A stretch of DNA of 16,165 nucleotides from Bacillota bacterium (lineage in GTDB: Bacteria; Bacillota; Clostridia; Lachnospirales; Lachnospiraceae): contig JAEWRS010000387.1 in NCBI GenBank assembly GCA_023398855.1, forward strand, positions 1 to 16,165, read 5' to 3'. The notes below the pieces were generated by a model. It had not been told where the DNA came from. It was given only the letters and a program-made list of their open reading frames with translations, and ran no database searches. This document shows positions 1 to 6,780 of the stretch, piece by piece; the first letter of the stretch is position 1; each line of letters starts with the position of its first letter. The translations under genes were made by a program, and so were the position numbers.

Positions 1-1
1 G

Positions 2-2134
2 CTTGACGGTACGGAAATTGCCATATCCGAATCCCAGGAGCGTATGGCAGTGGTAGTTGATTCTGGGGATGCGGACCGTTTTTTGGACTACGCGGCAGAA
101 GAAAATCTGGAAGCAGTAGCAGTGGCCGTAGTTACGGAGGAACCAAGGCTGGTAATGAATTGGAGAGGCAGGACTATCGTAAACATCAGCCGCCGGTTTT
201 TAGATACCAACGGAGCTCATCAAGAGGCTTCGGTTGTGGTGGAGGTTCCTGACAAAGAAAAAAGTGCCTTTGCAAGAAAGGAGATTCCAGATGTCAGGGA
301 GGCCTGGTTAGAGTTGCTTTCCAATCTAAACGTTTGTTCCCAGAAGGGACTTGTAGAAATGTTTGACAGTTCTATAGGGGCGGGAAGTGTGCTTATGCCT
401 TATGGAGGCAGATATCAGCTGACAGAGACTCAGGCAATGGTTGCCAAGCTTCCTGTACTCCATGGAGAAACGGATACCGTTACCATGATGAGCTTTGGTT
501 TTGATCCCTATTTGTCAAGCTGGAGTCCTTATCATGGGGCTGTTTATGCAGTCTTGTCTTCTATCGCCAAACTTGTGGCGGCAGGAGGGGACTATAGAAA
601 GATCCGTTTCACCTTCCAGGAATATTTCTGCAGAATGACAGAAGACCCTGCCCGCTGGAGTCAGCCTTTTTCAGCCCTCCTGGGAGCTTACAGTGCTCAG
701 ATCGGATTCGGTCTTCCCTCCATCGGAGGTAAGGACAGTATGTCTGGAACCTACCGGCACATGGATGTTCCGCCGACACTTGTTTCTTTTGCCGTGGATG
801 TTGCAGACAAAAAGCACATTATTACACCGGAATTTAAGAGGCCAGGAAGCAGGATTGCTGTATTTCGGATTGAAAAGGATTCCTATGATCTTCCGGTATA
901 CAGCCAGATAATGAAGGGGTACAATGCTCTGTTTGAGGATATCTGCGCCGGCCGCATCCTCTCCGCTTATGCCATTGAAGGCCATGGAATTTGTGAGGCA
1001 GTCAGCAAAATGGCATTTGGAAACCGGCTCGGTGTTAAGATCGAACACAACGTGGATCCAGGAGATTTCTTCCGGGCCGGTTGGGGAGATATATTGTGTG
1101 AGGTTCCTGATGGCAGACTTGGTGAACTGTCGGTTTCTTATACGGTGATCGGAGAAGTGACGGATTCTGGCGTGTTTGAATATTCCGGTACTTCCATTGC
1201 CATTGATGAGGCACTGGAGGCATGGACAATGGCTTTAAAAGAGGTGTTCCCAGTATCTTCCGGAGAGAAAGAGTTCCCTGTTGCAGAGCGTATTTATGAT
1301 ACAAAGGATATTTACGTATGCAAAAATAAAGTGGCAAAGCCCAGTGTATTTATCCCCATATTTCCTGGTACAAACTGTGAGTATGACAGTGCAAGAGCCT
1401 TTGAAAGGGCAGGGGCTAATGTGGTGACAAAGGTCTTCCGGAATTTGACGGCCCAGGATATACGGGAATCAGTAGAAGTTTACCGCAGGGAAATATCAAA
1501 AGCTCAGATCGTCATGTTTCCCGGTGGGTTTTCTGCAGGGGATGAACCGGATGGCTCTGCCAAGTTCTTTGCTACGGCATTCCGGAACCAGTCAGTCAAA
1601 GAAGAGATCATGAAGCTGGTGAATGAACGGGATGGTTTGATGTTAGGAATCTGTAACGGTTTTCAGGCCCTGATCAAGCTGGGGCTTGTACCGGAAGGGG
1701 CCATCGGACCCCAGGGTATGGATTCTCCCACGCTGGCAATGAATACGATTGGCCGCCACATTTCCAAGATGGTTTATACAAAAGTGGTCACAAACAAATC
1801 GCCCTGGCTTTCAGGCGCCCAGTTAGGCGGAATCTATTGTAACGCTGCTTCTCATGGGGAAGGGCGGTTTGTGGCAAATGAAGAATGGATCAGGAAGCTG
1901 TTTGATAATGGTCAGGTGGCTACTCAATATGTGGATGACAAGGGGTGTCCAACCATGAATGAAAGCTGGAATCCCAATGGCTCTTACATGGCAATTGAGG
2001 GCATTACAAGCCCGGATGGGCGGATTCTTGGCAAAATGACTCATTCTGAGCGCAGGGGTGAGATGGTTGCCATAAACATTTACGGAGAACAGGATATGAA
2101 AATATTTGAATCAGGTGTAAAATATTTCAGATGA
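2..2134 (+). CDS. purL: Phosphoribosylformylglycinamidine synthase, C-terminal part (5' truncated by window)
   Basis: FGAM synthase makes formylglycinamidine ribonucleotide from FGAR, ATP and glutamine in cytosolic purine synthesis. The frame is open back to base 2, and the codons before the first ATG at 44 read ISESQER, a typical PurL motif, so 44 is an internal Met and the gene starts upstream of the window. Seen in order: the end of the first synthetase half, a second AIRS-like half (GGKDSMSG near 727), and a C-terminal class I glutamine amidotransferase beginning at IFPGTNCEYDSAR near 1350. The likely catalytic triad is Cys in GICNGFQ (1652-1654), His in MTHSERRG (2042-2044) and Glu (2048-2050). 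The Cys-to-His distance of 130 residues is close to the 125 I recall for Salmonella PurL. Fusion of synthetase and glutaminase in one chain fits the clostridial-type enzyme of about 1250 residues, so roughly 57% is present. A terminator follows directly, so it ends its transcript. Confidence 0.96.
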   Translation, partial: LDGTEIAISESQERMAVVVDSGDADRFLDYAAEENLEAVAVAVVTEEPRLVMNWRGRTIVNISRRFLDTNGAHQEASVVVEVPDKEKSAFARKEIPDVREAWLELLSNLNVCSQKGLVEMFDSSIGAGSVLMPYGGRYQLTETQAMVAKLPVLHGETDTVTMMSFGFDPYLSSWSPYHGAVYAVLSSIAKLVAAGGDYRKIRFTFQEYFCRMTEDPARWSQPFSALLGAYSAQIGFGLPSIGGKDSMSGTYRHMDVPPTLVSFAVDVADKKHIITPEFKRPGSRIAVFRIEKDSYDLPVYSQIMKGYNALFEDICAGRILSAYAIEGHGICEAVSKMAFGNRLGVKIEHNVDPGDFFRAGWGDILCEVPDGRLGELSVSYTVIGEVTDSGVFEYSGTSIAIDEALEAWTMALKEVFPVSSGEKEFPVAERIYDTKDIYVCKNKVAKPSVFIPIFPGTNCEYDSARAFERAGANVVTKVFRNLTAQDIRESVEVYRREISKAQIVMFPGGFSAGDEPDGSAKFFATAFRNQSVKEEIMKLVNERDGLMLGICNGFQALIKLGLVPEGAIGPQGMDSPTLAMNTIGRHISKMVYTKVVTNKSPWLSGAQLGGIYCNAASHGEGRFVANEEWIRKLFDNGQVATQYVDDKGCPTMNESWNPNGSYMAIEGITSPDGRILGKMTHSERRGEMVAINIYGEQDMKIFESGVKYFR

Positions 2135-2220
2135 GCAGGGCAGTATTGTAACAAATAAAGGACCAATTCTCCTGCTTTGGAAAAATAATCCATAAAAGGC
2201 ATAATATATGAATGAAACAA

Positions 2221-2272
2221 GCCTCCTTTCCGCTGGCACTTATTGGCAGAAAGGAGGCCTTTTCTTTGTTTG
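2221..2272 (+). terminator. Rho-independent terminator after purL
   Basis: A perfect 10-bp stem pairs GCCTCCTTTC (2221-2230) with GAAAGGAGGC (2249-2258), with an 18-base loop, followed by the T-rich run CTTTTCTTTGTTT. It lies 87 bases after the purL stop and isolates purL from the kimA promoter. Confidence 0.85.
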
Positions 2273-2317
2273 AAAAAATTGTAACGTTTTTTAACGGTCA
2301 TATGAGAATATCTGCAC

Positions 2318-2346
2318 TTGACAAGCAAGAAATTTAAGCCTATGAT
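2318..2346 (+). promoter_or_regulatory. Sigma-A promoter of kimA
   Basis: TTGACA (2318-2323) and TATGAT (2341-2346) are separated by exactly 17 bases, giving a near-perfect vegetative promoter. Transcription would begin near 2353, leaving a leader of about 75 bases to the preferred start at 2430. That is too short for a c-di-AMP (ydaO-type) riboswitch. A second TATACT at 2385-2390 has only a poorly spaced TTGATA (14 bases) and is less convincing. Confidence 0.75.
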
Positions 2347-2429
2347 TCATCGGGAATATTTTTATTGATATTCAGACAATTGGCTATACTAAAATTAAGA
2401 AAGATAATATGTCAGAGAGGATATTTGAA

Positions 2430-4337
2430 ATGCATTCAAAAAGAAAGATAAAAAATATATTGCTTGGAAACACACTAAAAAGTGTTGAACTGGAAGGCGA
2501 GAAGCTGGGACCCTTCTGGGGAGTCCCCATTATGGCTAGTGATGCGGTTTCTTCGGTGGCTTATGCAATCGAAGAAATGCTGCTGGTTCTGGTTCCTGTC
2601 CTGGGATTGTCATCAGTTCATTATCTTGGTTACGTTACAACGCCCATTATTCTGCTGTTTTTAGTTTTGGCTTTTTCCTATTCACAGATTATAGCAAATT
2701 ACCCCAACGGCGGAGGTGCATATATCGTTTCGGCTGAAAACATCGGAAGGGGTGCGTCAATGGTAGCTGCAGCCTCTCTGATCATTGGTTATGTCATGAC
2801 AGTAGCAGTCAGCTTATCAGCTGCCACAGCGGCGCTGATTTCTGCCTTTCCGGAATTTGCCGATTACCGTCTGGTGTTCGCTCTTATTTTCCTATGCATT
2901 GTTACCCTTTTGAACTTAAGGGGAATGAGAGAGTCCTCCAAACTTTTTGGGGTTCCTACTTACGCTTTTATCGTTATCATGCTTGTTCTCATTGTAACTG
3001 GTTTTATAAAGCTTTTAACCGGGAATCTGCCGCCAATCCATTATACTGAACACTTACAGACTGTTTCGGGCGGTGCCGGGACGATTTCCCTGTTTCTTCT
3101 TCTCAGAGCGTTTTCTTCCGGTTGTTCGGCCTTGACGGGAGTAGAGGTAGTCAGCAATGCTGTCCCCAGTTTTCGTGAACCATCTCAGAGAAATGCCACG
3201 CTTGTATTATTTATTCTGGTAGGAATCATTGTGGCAATCTTTGGCGGAGCGGTGTGGCTTGTAACTTCCCTGGGAATCATTCCTTTAGAAGGGAAAACAG
3301 TGATTTCCCAGTTGGGCATGGCCATATTTGGATCTGGGCCGATGTTTTACATTCTGCAGTTTGCCACCTCCCTTATTTTACTTTTGGCAGCAAATACGGC
3401 ATATAACGGTCTGCCTACATTATTAGCGATCCTGGCTGCCGACGGTTTCGTACCCCGTCAGTTCATGCACAGAGGGACAAGACTTAGTTTTTCCAATGGG
3501 ATTTTGTTTATCTTTTTTGTGGCGGCTTTTCTGCTGGTGGTTTTTAGAGCGGAAACCCATTATCTGATTCCTCTCTATGCCATAGGAGTATTCCTGTCCT
3601 TTACTTTGTCCCAGACAGGGATGGTAATCAGATGGATTCGGGTGAAGGGAAACGGATATTGGTATAAAATGTTAATAAACGGCCTGGGTGCCCTTATGAC
3701 CGGCACCGGAACGGTGATCGTATTTGTAACCAGGTTTGCCCAGTTCTCCTGGGCTCTGGCAATTATTATACCTGTGATTGTTTTTATCATGCACCGCATT
3801 GACACCCATTATCAGTTTGTGGGCCAGCAGCTGGTTGTCAATGATTTTATGTCCCATTATCATAAGAGTACCAGCCATGATACCAATCTTTGTATTGTTC
3901 TTACCGGCGGAATCAACCGGTCTGTGCTGAAGGCCTTAAACTATGCAAATCTGATTACATCCAATGTGGTTGCCCTTCACGTAGGTACAGATGAGAAACA
4001 ATGTGAACAGCTTCAGAAAAAGTGGAAAGAAACGGGCATTGATGTACCCCTTGAGATTATCATGTCCCCTTACCGGGAGCTTATTGAGCCTGTGGAAGAG
4101 TATATCAGCAAAAAGGAAGCTGATCTGCCCCGGGGAGATATGATCACAGTGGTTATGTCCCGTTTTATGGAAGAGAGCTGGTTTGCCAATGTCCTTCACA
4201 ATCAGACCTCTTATTTCATTATGCAGAGGCTCAGAAAGCACAGAAATGTTTCTACGGTCCTGGTGCCCTACCTTTACAGCCCGGCTTTCCGGCCTGCTCA
4301 AAAGGACAAGCAGGCAACCGATCATGAAGGCAATTAG
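2430..4337 (+). CDS. kimA: KimA/YdaO-type potassium:proton symporter (APC superfamily)
   Basis: Predicted high-affinity K+ uptake protein of the inner membrane, homologous to B. subtilis KimA (YdaO). From memory of that protein, shared stretches include SDAxSSVAY near residue 37, YPxGGGAYIVS, LTVAVS-type helix 3, AFSSGCSALTGVE, AANTxxxxxP, LSFSNGI and LIPLYAxGVF. About 12 hydrophobic helices occupy residues 30-460. A soluble tail of about 170 residues follows, corresponding to the cytosolic domain that binds c-di-AMP in KimA. I chose ATG 2430 (635 aa) over the longer ATG 2409 because AGAGAGG at 2414-2420 sits 9 bases before it and its N-terminus aligns with B. subtilis KimA to within two residues. 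Asp38 and Tyr45, matching KimA D36 and Y43, are kept, but the residue matching KimA D117 is Gly120 (2787-2789). The gene is monocistronic and convergent with merR, 24 bases away. Substrate by homology only. Confidence 0.88.
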   Translation: MHSKRKIKNILLGNTLKSVELEGEKLGPFWGVPIMASDAVSSVAYAIEEMLLVLVPVLGLSSVHYLGYVTTPIILLFLVLAFSYSQIIANYPNGGGAYIVSAENIGRGASMVAAASLIIGYVMTVAVSLSAATAALISAFPEFADYRLVFALIFLCIVTLLNLRGMRESSKLFGVPTYAFIVIMLVLIVTGFIKLLTGNLPPIHYTEHLQTVSGGAGTISLFLLLRAFSSGCSALTGVEVVSNAVPSFREPSQRNATLVLFILVGIIVAIFGGAVWLVTSLGIIPLEGKTVISQLGMAIFGSGPMFYILQFATSLILLLAANTAYNGLPTLLAILAADGFVPRQFMHRGTRLSFSNGILFIFFVAAFLLVVFRAETHYLIPLYAIGVFLSFTLSQTGMVIRWIRVKGNGYWYKMLINGLGALMTGTGTVIVFVTRFAQFSWALAIIIPVIVFIMHRIDTHYQFVGQQLVVNDFMSHYHKSTSHDTNLCIVLTGGINRSVLKALNYANLITSNVVALHVGTDEKQCEQLQKKWKETGIDVPLEIIMSPYRELIEPVEEYISKKEADLPRGDMITVVMSRFMEESWFANVLHNQTSYFIMQRLRKHRNVSTVLVPYLYSPAFRPAQKDKQATDHEGN

Positions 4338-4361
4338 AAAAGGCAGACAAGGAAGCGTGGA

Positions 4362-5156
4362 TTATGTCTGTAGAGGCAGATACACTTCAATGTAATTGAT
4401 GGAGGTATCTGCTTTTACTTCCTGGTTTTCCTTTACGATATCCTTAACGGCACAACTTAATAAGTGACCGCTGTAGGCAGTGCCAAGAGGAACATATTTG
4501 TTTTGTCTTGCCCAGTCTTGTGCATCCAGAACTGCCTGTGATTCCAGAACCGGGCTGTCTGAGGCGATCACGGTATAAACGCAGCGCTCCTCCGTCAATA
4601 AGGGATAGTCATTCAATGCCTGCTTTATTTTCATAATGGATACAGTATCCTCAGCAATCATGAAAAATTCGTTTACCTGATCCGCACTATGGTCATTGAT
4701 CTCATATTCCTGGCAGATATAACACAAGTCAGAGATGCCCTTTTGATTAATAAAACGGTTATCAGGCATCTGGTAATAGGGAGGCATGGGCCTTATATCA
4801 TAACGGTTCAGGAATTGTTCCACATTTTTATAATGCTTCTGCAAATGCTTAAGATGGATGAGGGACTGGCCATGCTTTTCCAGCTGCTGCTTTTCTTCCG
4901 TTATTTTTTCCTGGATCATAGAACAGTAGGAAGGGAAAGAGCTTTTGTACAGGATTCGGTCAATATCCTGAATGCTGAAGTTCAGTCTCCGGTAAAACAT
5001 GATGCTTGAAAGCTTTTTTATATCTTCATATGTATAGGTTCGATAGCCGTTTTTCTGCTTTTCCGGTCGTATGATCCCCTTTTTTTCATAAAACCGAAGG
5101 GTATCCCGGCTTAAGCCTAAGCGGCTGGAAACTTCTCCAATGGTGTACTTTTTCAT
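4362..5156 (-). CDS. MerR-family transcriptional regulator with GyrI-like effector-binding domain
   Basis: A 264-residue DNA-binding regulator. The N-terminal MerR winged helix-turn-helix is at residues 1-71 (YTIGEVSSRLGLSRDTLRFYE, then the wing NGYRTYTYEDI). A Gln/Lys/His-rich dimerisation coiled coil covers about 80-115. A C-terminal domain of about 130 residues ends in YIEVYLPL, typical of the GyrI/AraC-E effector-binding fold, which in BmrR-like proteins binds hydrophobic or cationic ligands. There are five Cys residues (78, 145, 148, 192, 235), with 145 and 148 forming LCYIC, a possible metal or redox site at the domain entrance. AGAGAGGA lies 6 bases before the ATG. It is divergent from the rubredoxin-FAD oxidoreductase, so it probably controls that gene and itself. 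The family and domain order are clear; ligand and target are inferred. Confidence 0.88.
   Translation of the reverse strand: MKKYTIGEVSSRLGLSRDTLRFYEKKGIIRPEKQKNGYRTYTYEDIKKLSSIMFYRRLNFSIQDIDRILYKSSFPSYCSMIQEKITEEKQQLEKHGQSLIHLKHLQKHYKNVEQFLNRYDIRPMPPYYQMPDNRFINQKGISDLCYICQEYEINDHSADQVNEFFMIAEDTVSIMKIKQALNDYPLLTEERCVYTVIASDSPVLESQAVLDAQDWARQNKYVPLGTAYSGHLLSCAVKDIVKENQEVKADTSINYIEVYLPLQT
4376..4420 (+). terminator. Terminator of kimA, lying inside the merR coding end
   Basis: GCAGATAC (4376-4383) pairs perfectly with GTATCTGC (4405-4412), an inner TCAAT/ATTGA stem extends it, and TTTTACTT follows on the plus strand. The structure begins 38 bases after the kimA stop but lies within the last codons of the oppositely oriented merR gene, so the same bases encode the MerR C-terminus. 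Confidence 0.6.
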
Positions 5157-5172
5157 GATAATTCCTCTCTTT

Positions 5173-5229
5173 AGTCCAAAGTACAGCGAGTGAATACGCT
5201 GGACTCACTCGCTCAAGGGCATTCGCCCT
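5173..5229 (-). repeat. Competing hairpins in the merR 5' leader
   Basis: AGCGAGTGA (5185-5193) pairs perfectly with TCACTCGCT (5205-5213), and next to it AGGGC (5216-5220) pairs with GCCCT (5225-5229) across a 4-base loop. An alternative fold pairs AGTCC (5173-5177) with GGACT (5201-5205) plus AGCG (5185-5188) with CGCT (5197-5200). It uses some of the same bases, so it excludes the first fold. The block ends 17 bases before the merR start codon. As DNA it could be an operator; as RNA it could control merR expression. Confidence 0.55.
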
Positions 5230-5315
5230 ATGAAGCTGGGCAGGATAGAATTTTCTTATGTGGTTAGTTTACCATAAATCAGCCTGTTTTTGGCTTTACA
5301 GTTTTCTGTCTATGC

Positions 5316-5351
5316 TTACGATTTATTAAAGAAAGGAACTTGAAATCGTAA
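5316..5351. repeat. 9-bp inverted repeat overlapping the flavoenzyme -35 box
   Basis: TTACGATTT (5316-5324) and AAATCGTAA (5343-5351) are perfect inverted copies separated by 18 bases, so the arm centres are 27 bases apart. The right arm covers half of the -35 hexamer TTGAAA (5340-5345). This position suits a repressor or an activator contacting two DNA faces. It does not have the classical MerR position between -35 and -10. Confidence 0.6.
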
Positions 5352-5404
5352 AGAACTATGTTATGATAGTATCAGAAATGAAGCGTTTACTTACATAAGA
5401 AACG
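5340..5404 (+). promoter_or_regulatory. Promoter and downstream dyads of the rubredoxin-FAD oxidoreductase gene
   Basis: TTGAAA (5340-5345) and TATGAT (5362-5367) are 16 bases apart. A weaker GATAGT (5365-5370) would give the 19-base spacing usual for MerR-activated promoters. Over the -10 lies the dyad ACTAT-6-ATAGT (5355-5370). Just after the expected start point lies a hairpin of CGTTTACTTA (5384-5393) with TAAGAAACG (5396-5404), one base bulged. Which dyad is an operator cannot be decided from sequence. Confidence 0.5.
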
Positions 5405-5424
5405 AAATAAGGGGGTACATATAT

Positions 5425-6714
5425 ATGGAAATAGTCAAAGGAAAAACAGTGAAATGTCTTGTGTGCGGTGCTGTATTTGAAGAAGGAAATGAGGTCTGTC
5501 CTGTCTGCGGCGTTAGCTCGGAGAATTTTATTCCTTATGAGGAGGAAGAAAGAAGCTTTCATAAGGACACGGAGGAAATATACCTTATACTTGGCAATGG
5601 TGCGGCCGGTGTCAGCGCTGCGGAGGCGATCAGAGAAAGAAACTCCACCTGCTCCATTGTAATGGTGACGAAAGAAGATTGCCTGCCATATTCAAGGCCA
5701 ATGCTGACAAAGGCTGTGATGGGCAGGGATGACAGAGAAGAACTGCTTCTTCATGATCCGGCCTGGTACGAAGAAAGGAATATATTAAATCTTACGGGAA
5801 AATGGGCGGAAAAGATCAACTCCCTGGAAAAAGAAGTCGCCTTTGGAGAAGGCATCCGTCTTAAATATGACAAATGTATTTATGCATTGGGATCAGAATG
5901 CTTTATTCCTCCTATATCTGGAAACGAAAAAGAAGAGGTGGTTGCCATACGCCGCCTTTCTGATATTGAAAAGCTCAACTCCCTTCTTTCAAAGTCAAAG
6001 CAGGCAGTGGTCATTGGCGGCGGAGTGCTGGGATTAGAGGCCGCCTGGGTGCTGAATCAGGCGGGACTTACCGTTACAGTGCTGGAACATGGCACTTATC
6101 TCATGAAGCGGCAGCTTGATGAGGAAGCAGGGGAGTTTTTAAAGAACATCATTCAGAAAAAAGGGATTAATGTAAAATTTCAGGCATCTGTTAGGGAAAT
6201 CCAAGGAGAAGACGGGGTAAAAAGTGTCCGCCTGGAAGATGGTACGGTTTTGCCGGCAGATCTGGTGATCATATCTGCCGGAGTCAGGGCAAACATATCC
6301 CTGGCAGAAGATGCAGGTGCAAAATCTGGACGGGCTGTAATCGTAAATAAGCACATGGAGACCACTGTACCTGGAATTTATGCCTGCGGGGATTGCGCGG
6401 AATATGAGGGGATTAATTATGCCATCTGGCCACAGGCCGTTGAGATGGGGAAGACAGCAGGAGCCAATGCTGCAGGAGATAATATTTTCTATAAAACGGT
6501 AACAGCCGCTCTCACATTTCACGGCATGGATACCGCCCTGTTTGCAGTTGGGGACACAGGTAAGAATCCTGGAAAAGCCTATGAGGTAACCAGAGAAGTG
6601 AATGAAGAGAACCAGACTTTTAAGGCATATTACCATGAGGCCGGTAAGCTGGTGGGGGCCATACTCATTGGCGATACATCGGACATGGGTAGAATCCTGG
6701 AAGAGATTGGGTAA
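5425..6714 (+). CDS. Rubredoxin-domain FAD-dependent NAD(P)H oxidoreductase
   Basis: A 429-residue cytosolic flavoprotein. Residues 8-34 form a small rubredoxin-like iron site: CLVC at 11-14 and CPVC at 25-28, spaced like the short domain of rubrerythrins. After a charged linker comes a pyridine-nucleotide disulfide oxidoreductase fold: FAD site LGNGAAGVSAAEA at 56-68, YSRPMLTK at 89-96, NAD(P) site VVIGGGVLGLEAA at 195-207, and second FAD motif YACGDCAEY at 319-327. The C-terminal 80 residues resemble the NADH:rubredoxin/nitrite reductase class. Known relatives pass NAD(P)H electrons through FAD to rubredoxin and on to oxygen, peroxide or NO reductases; here a rubredoxin is fused, so the acceptor may dock directly. 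GGGGG lies 9 bases before the ATG. It stands alone, divergent from merR. The physiological acceptor is unknown. Confidence 0.86.
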   Translation: MEIVKGKTVKCLVCGAVFEEGNEVCPVCGVSSENFIPYEEEERSFHKDTEEIYLILGNGAAGVSAAEAIRERNSTCSIVMVTKEDCLPYSRPMLTKAVMGRDDREELLLHDPAWYEERNILNLTGKWAEKINSLEKEVAFGEGIRLKYDKCIYALGSECFIPPISGNEKEEVVAIRRLSDIEKLNSLLSKSKQAVVIGGGVLGLEAAWVLNQAGLTVTVLEHGTYLMKRQLDEEAGEFLKNIIQKKGINVKFQASVREIQGEDGVKSVRLEDGTVLPADLVIISAGVRANISLAEDAGAKSGRAVIVNKHMETTVPGIYACGDCAEYEGINYAIWPQAVEMGKTAGANAAGDNIFYKTVTAALTFHGMDTALFAVGDTGKNPGKAYEVTREVNEENQTFKAYYHEAGKLVGAILIGDTSDMGRILEEIG

Positions 6715-6721
6715 ACAGTCA

Positions 6722-6780
6722 GCAAAGAGGTGCAAAGGTCTTTACAGGCCCTTGCACCTCATTTGCTATTTGCTTTGTTT
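6722..6780. terminator. Bidirectional terminator between the oxidoreductase and asnB
   Basis: GCAAAGAGGTGCAAAGG (6722-6738) pairs with CCTTGCACCTCATTTGC (6750-6766), leaving single-base bulges. On the plus strand T-rich sequence follows (ATTTGCTTTGTTT). The hairpin reaches the asnB stop codon at 6766, so both convergent genes probably share it; the minus-side T tract is weaker. Confidence 0.75.

Noticed and set aside
1853..1861. SHGEGRF His/Glu as the PurL glutaminase catalytic pair
   Set aside because: It lies only 67 residues after the nucleophile Cys; the THSERRG His/Glu at 2042-2050 has the right spacing and position.
44..2134. PurL as a complete 696-residue gene starting at ATG 44
   Set aside because: The frame is open to base 2 and the upstream codons encode conserved PurL sequence, so the gene is cut by the window edge.
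2208..2273. A 21-codon leader-like ORF across the purL terminator hairpin
   Set aside because: It has no ribosome binding site and no regulatory codon run; the hairpin is fully explained as the purL terminator.
2409..2429. Longer start of kimA at ATG 2409
   Set aside because: It has only a weak AAGAAAG upstream, while AGAGAGG fits ATG 2430 and the shorter N-terminus matches KimA.
5378..5392. cre-like catabolite control site (ATGAAGCGTTTACT)
   Set aside because: One base is missing from the consensus spacing and several positions mismatch.
6139..6735. 198-codon minus-strand ORF inside the flavoenzyme gene
   Set aside because: It is antisense to a clearly coding gene, with Cys/Leu-rich shadow composition and no binding site.
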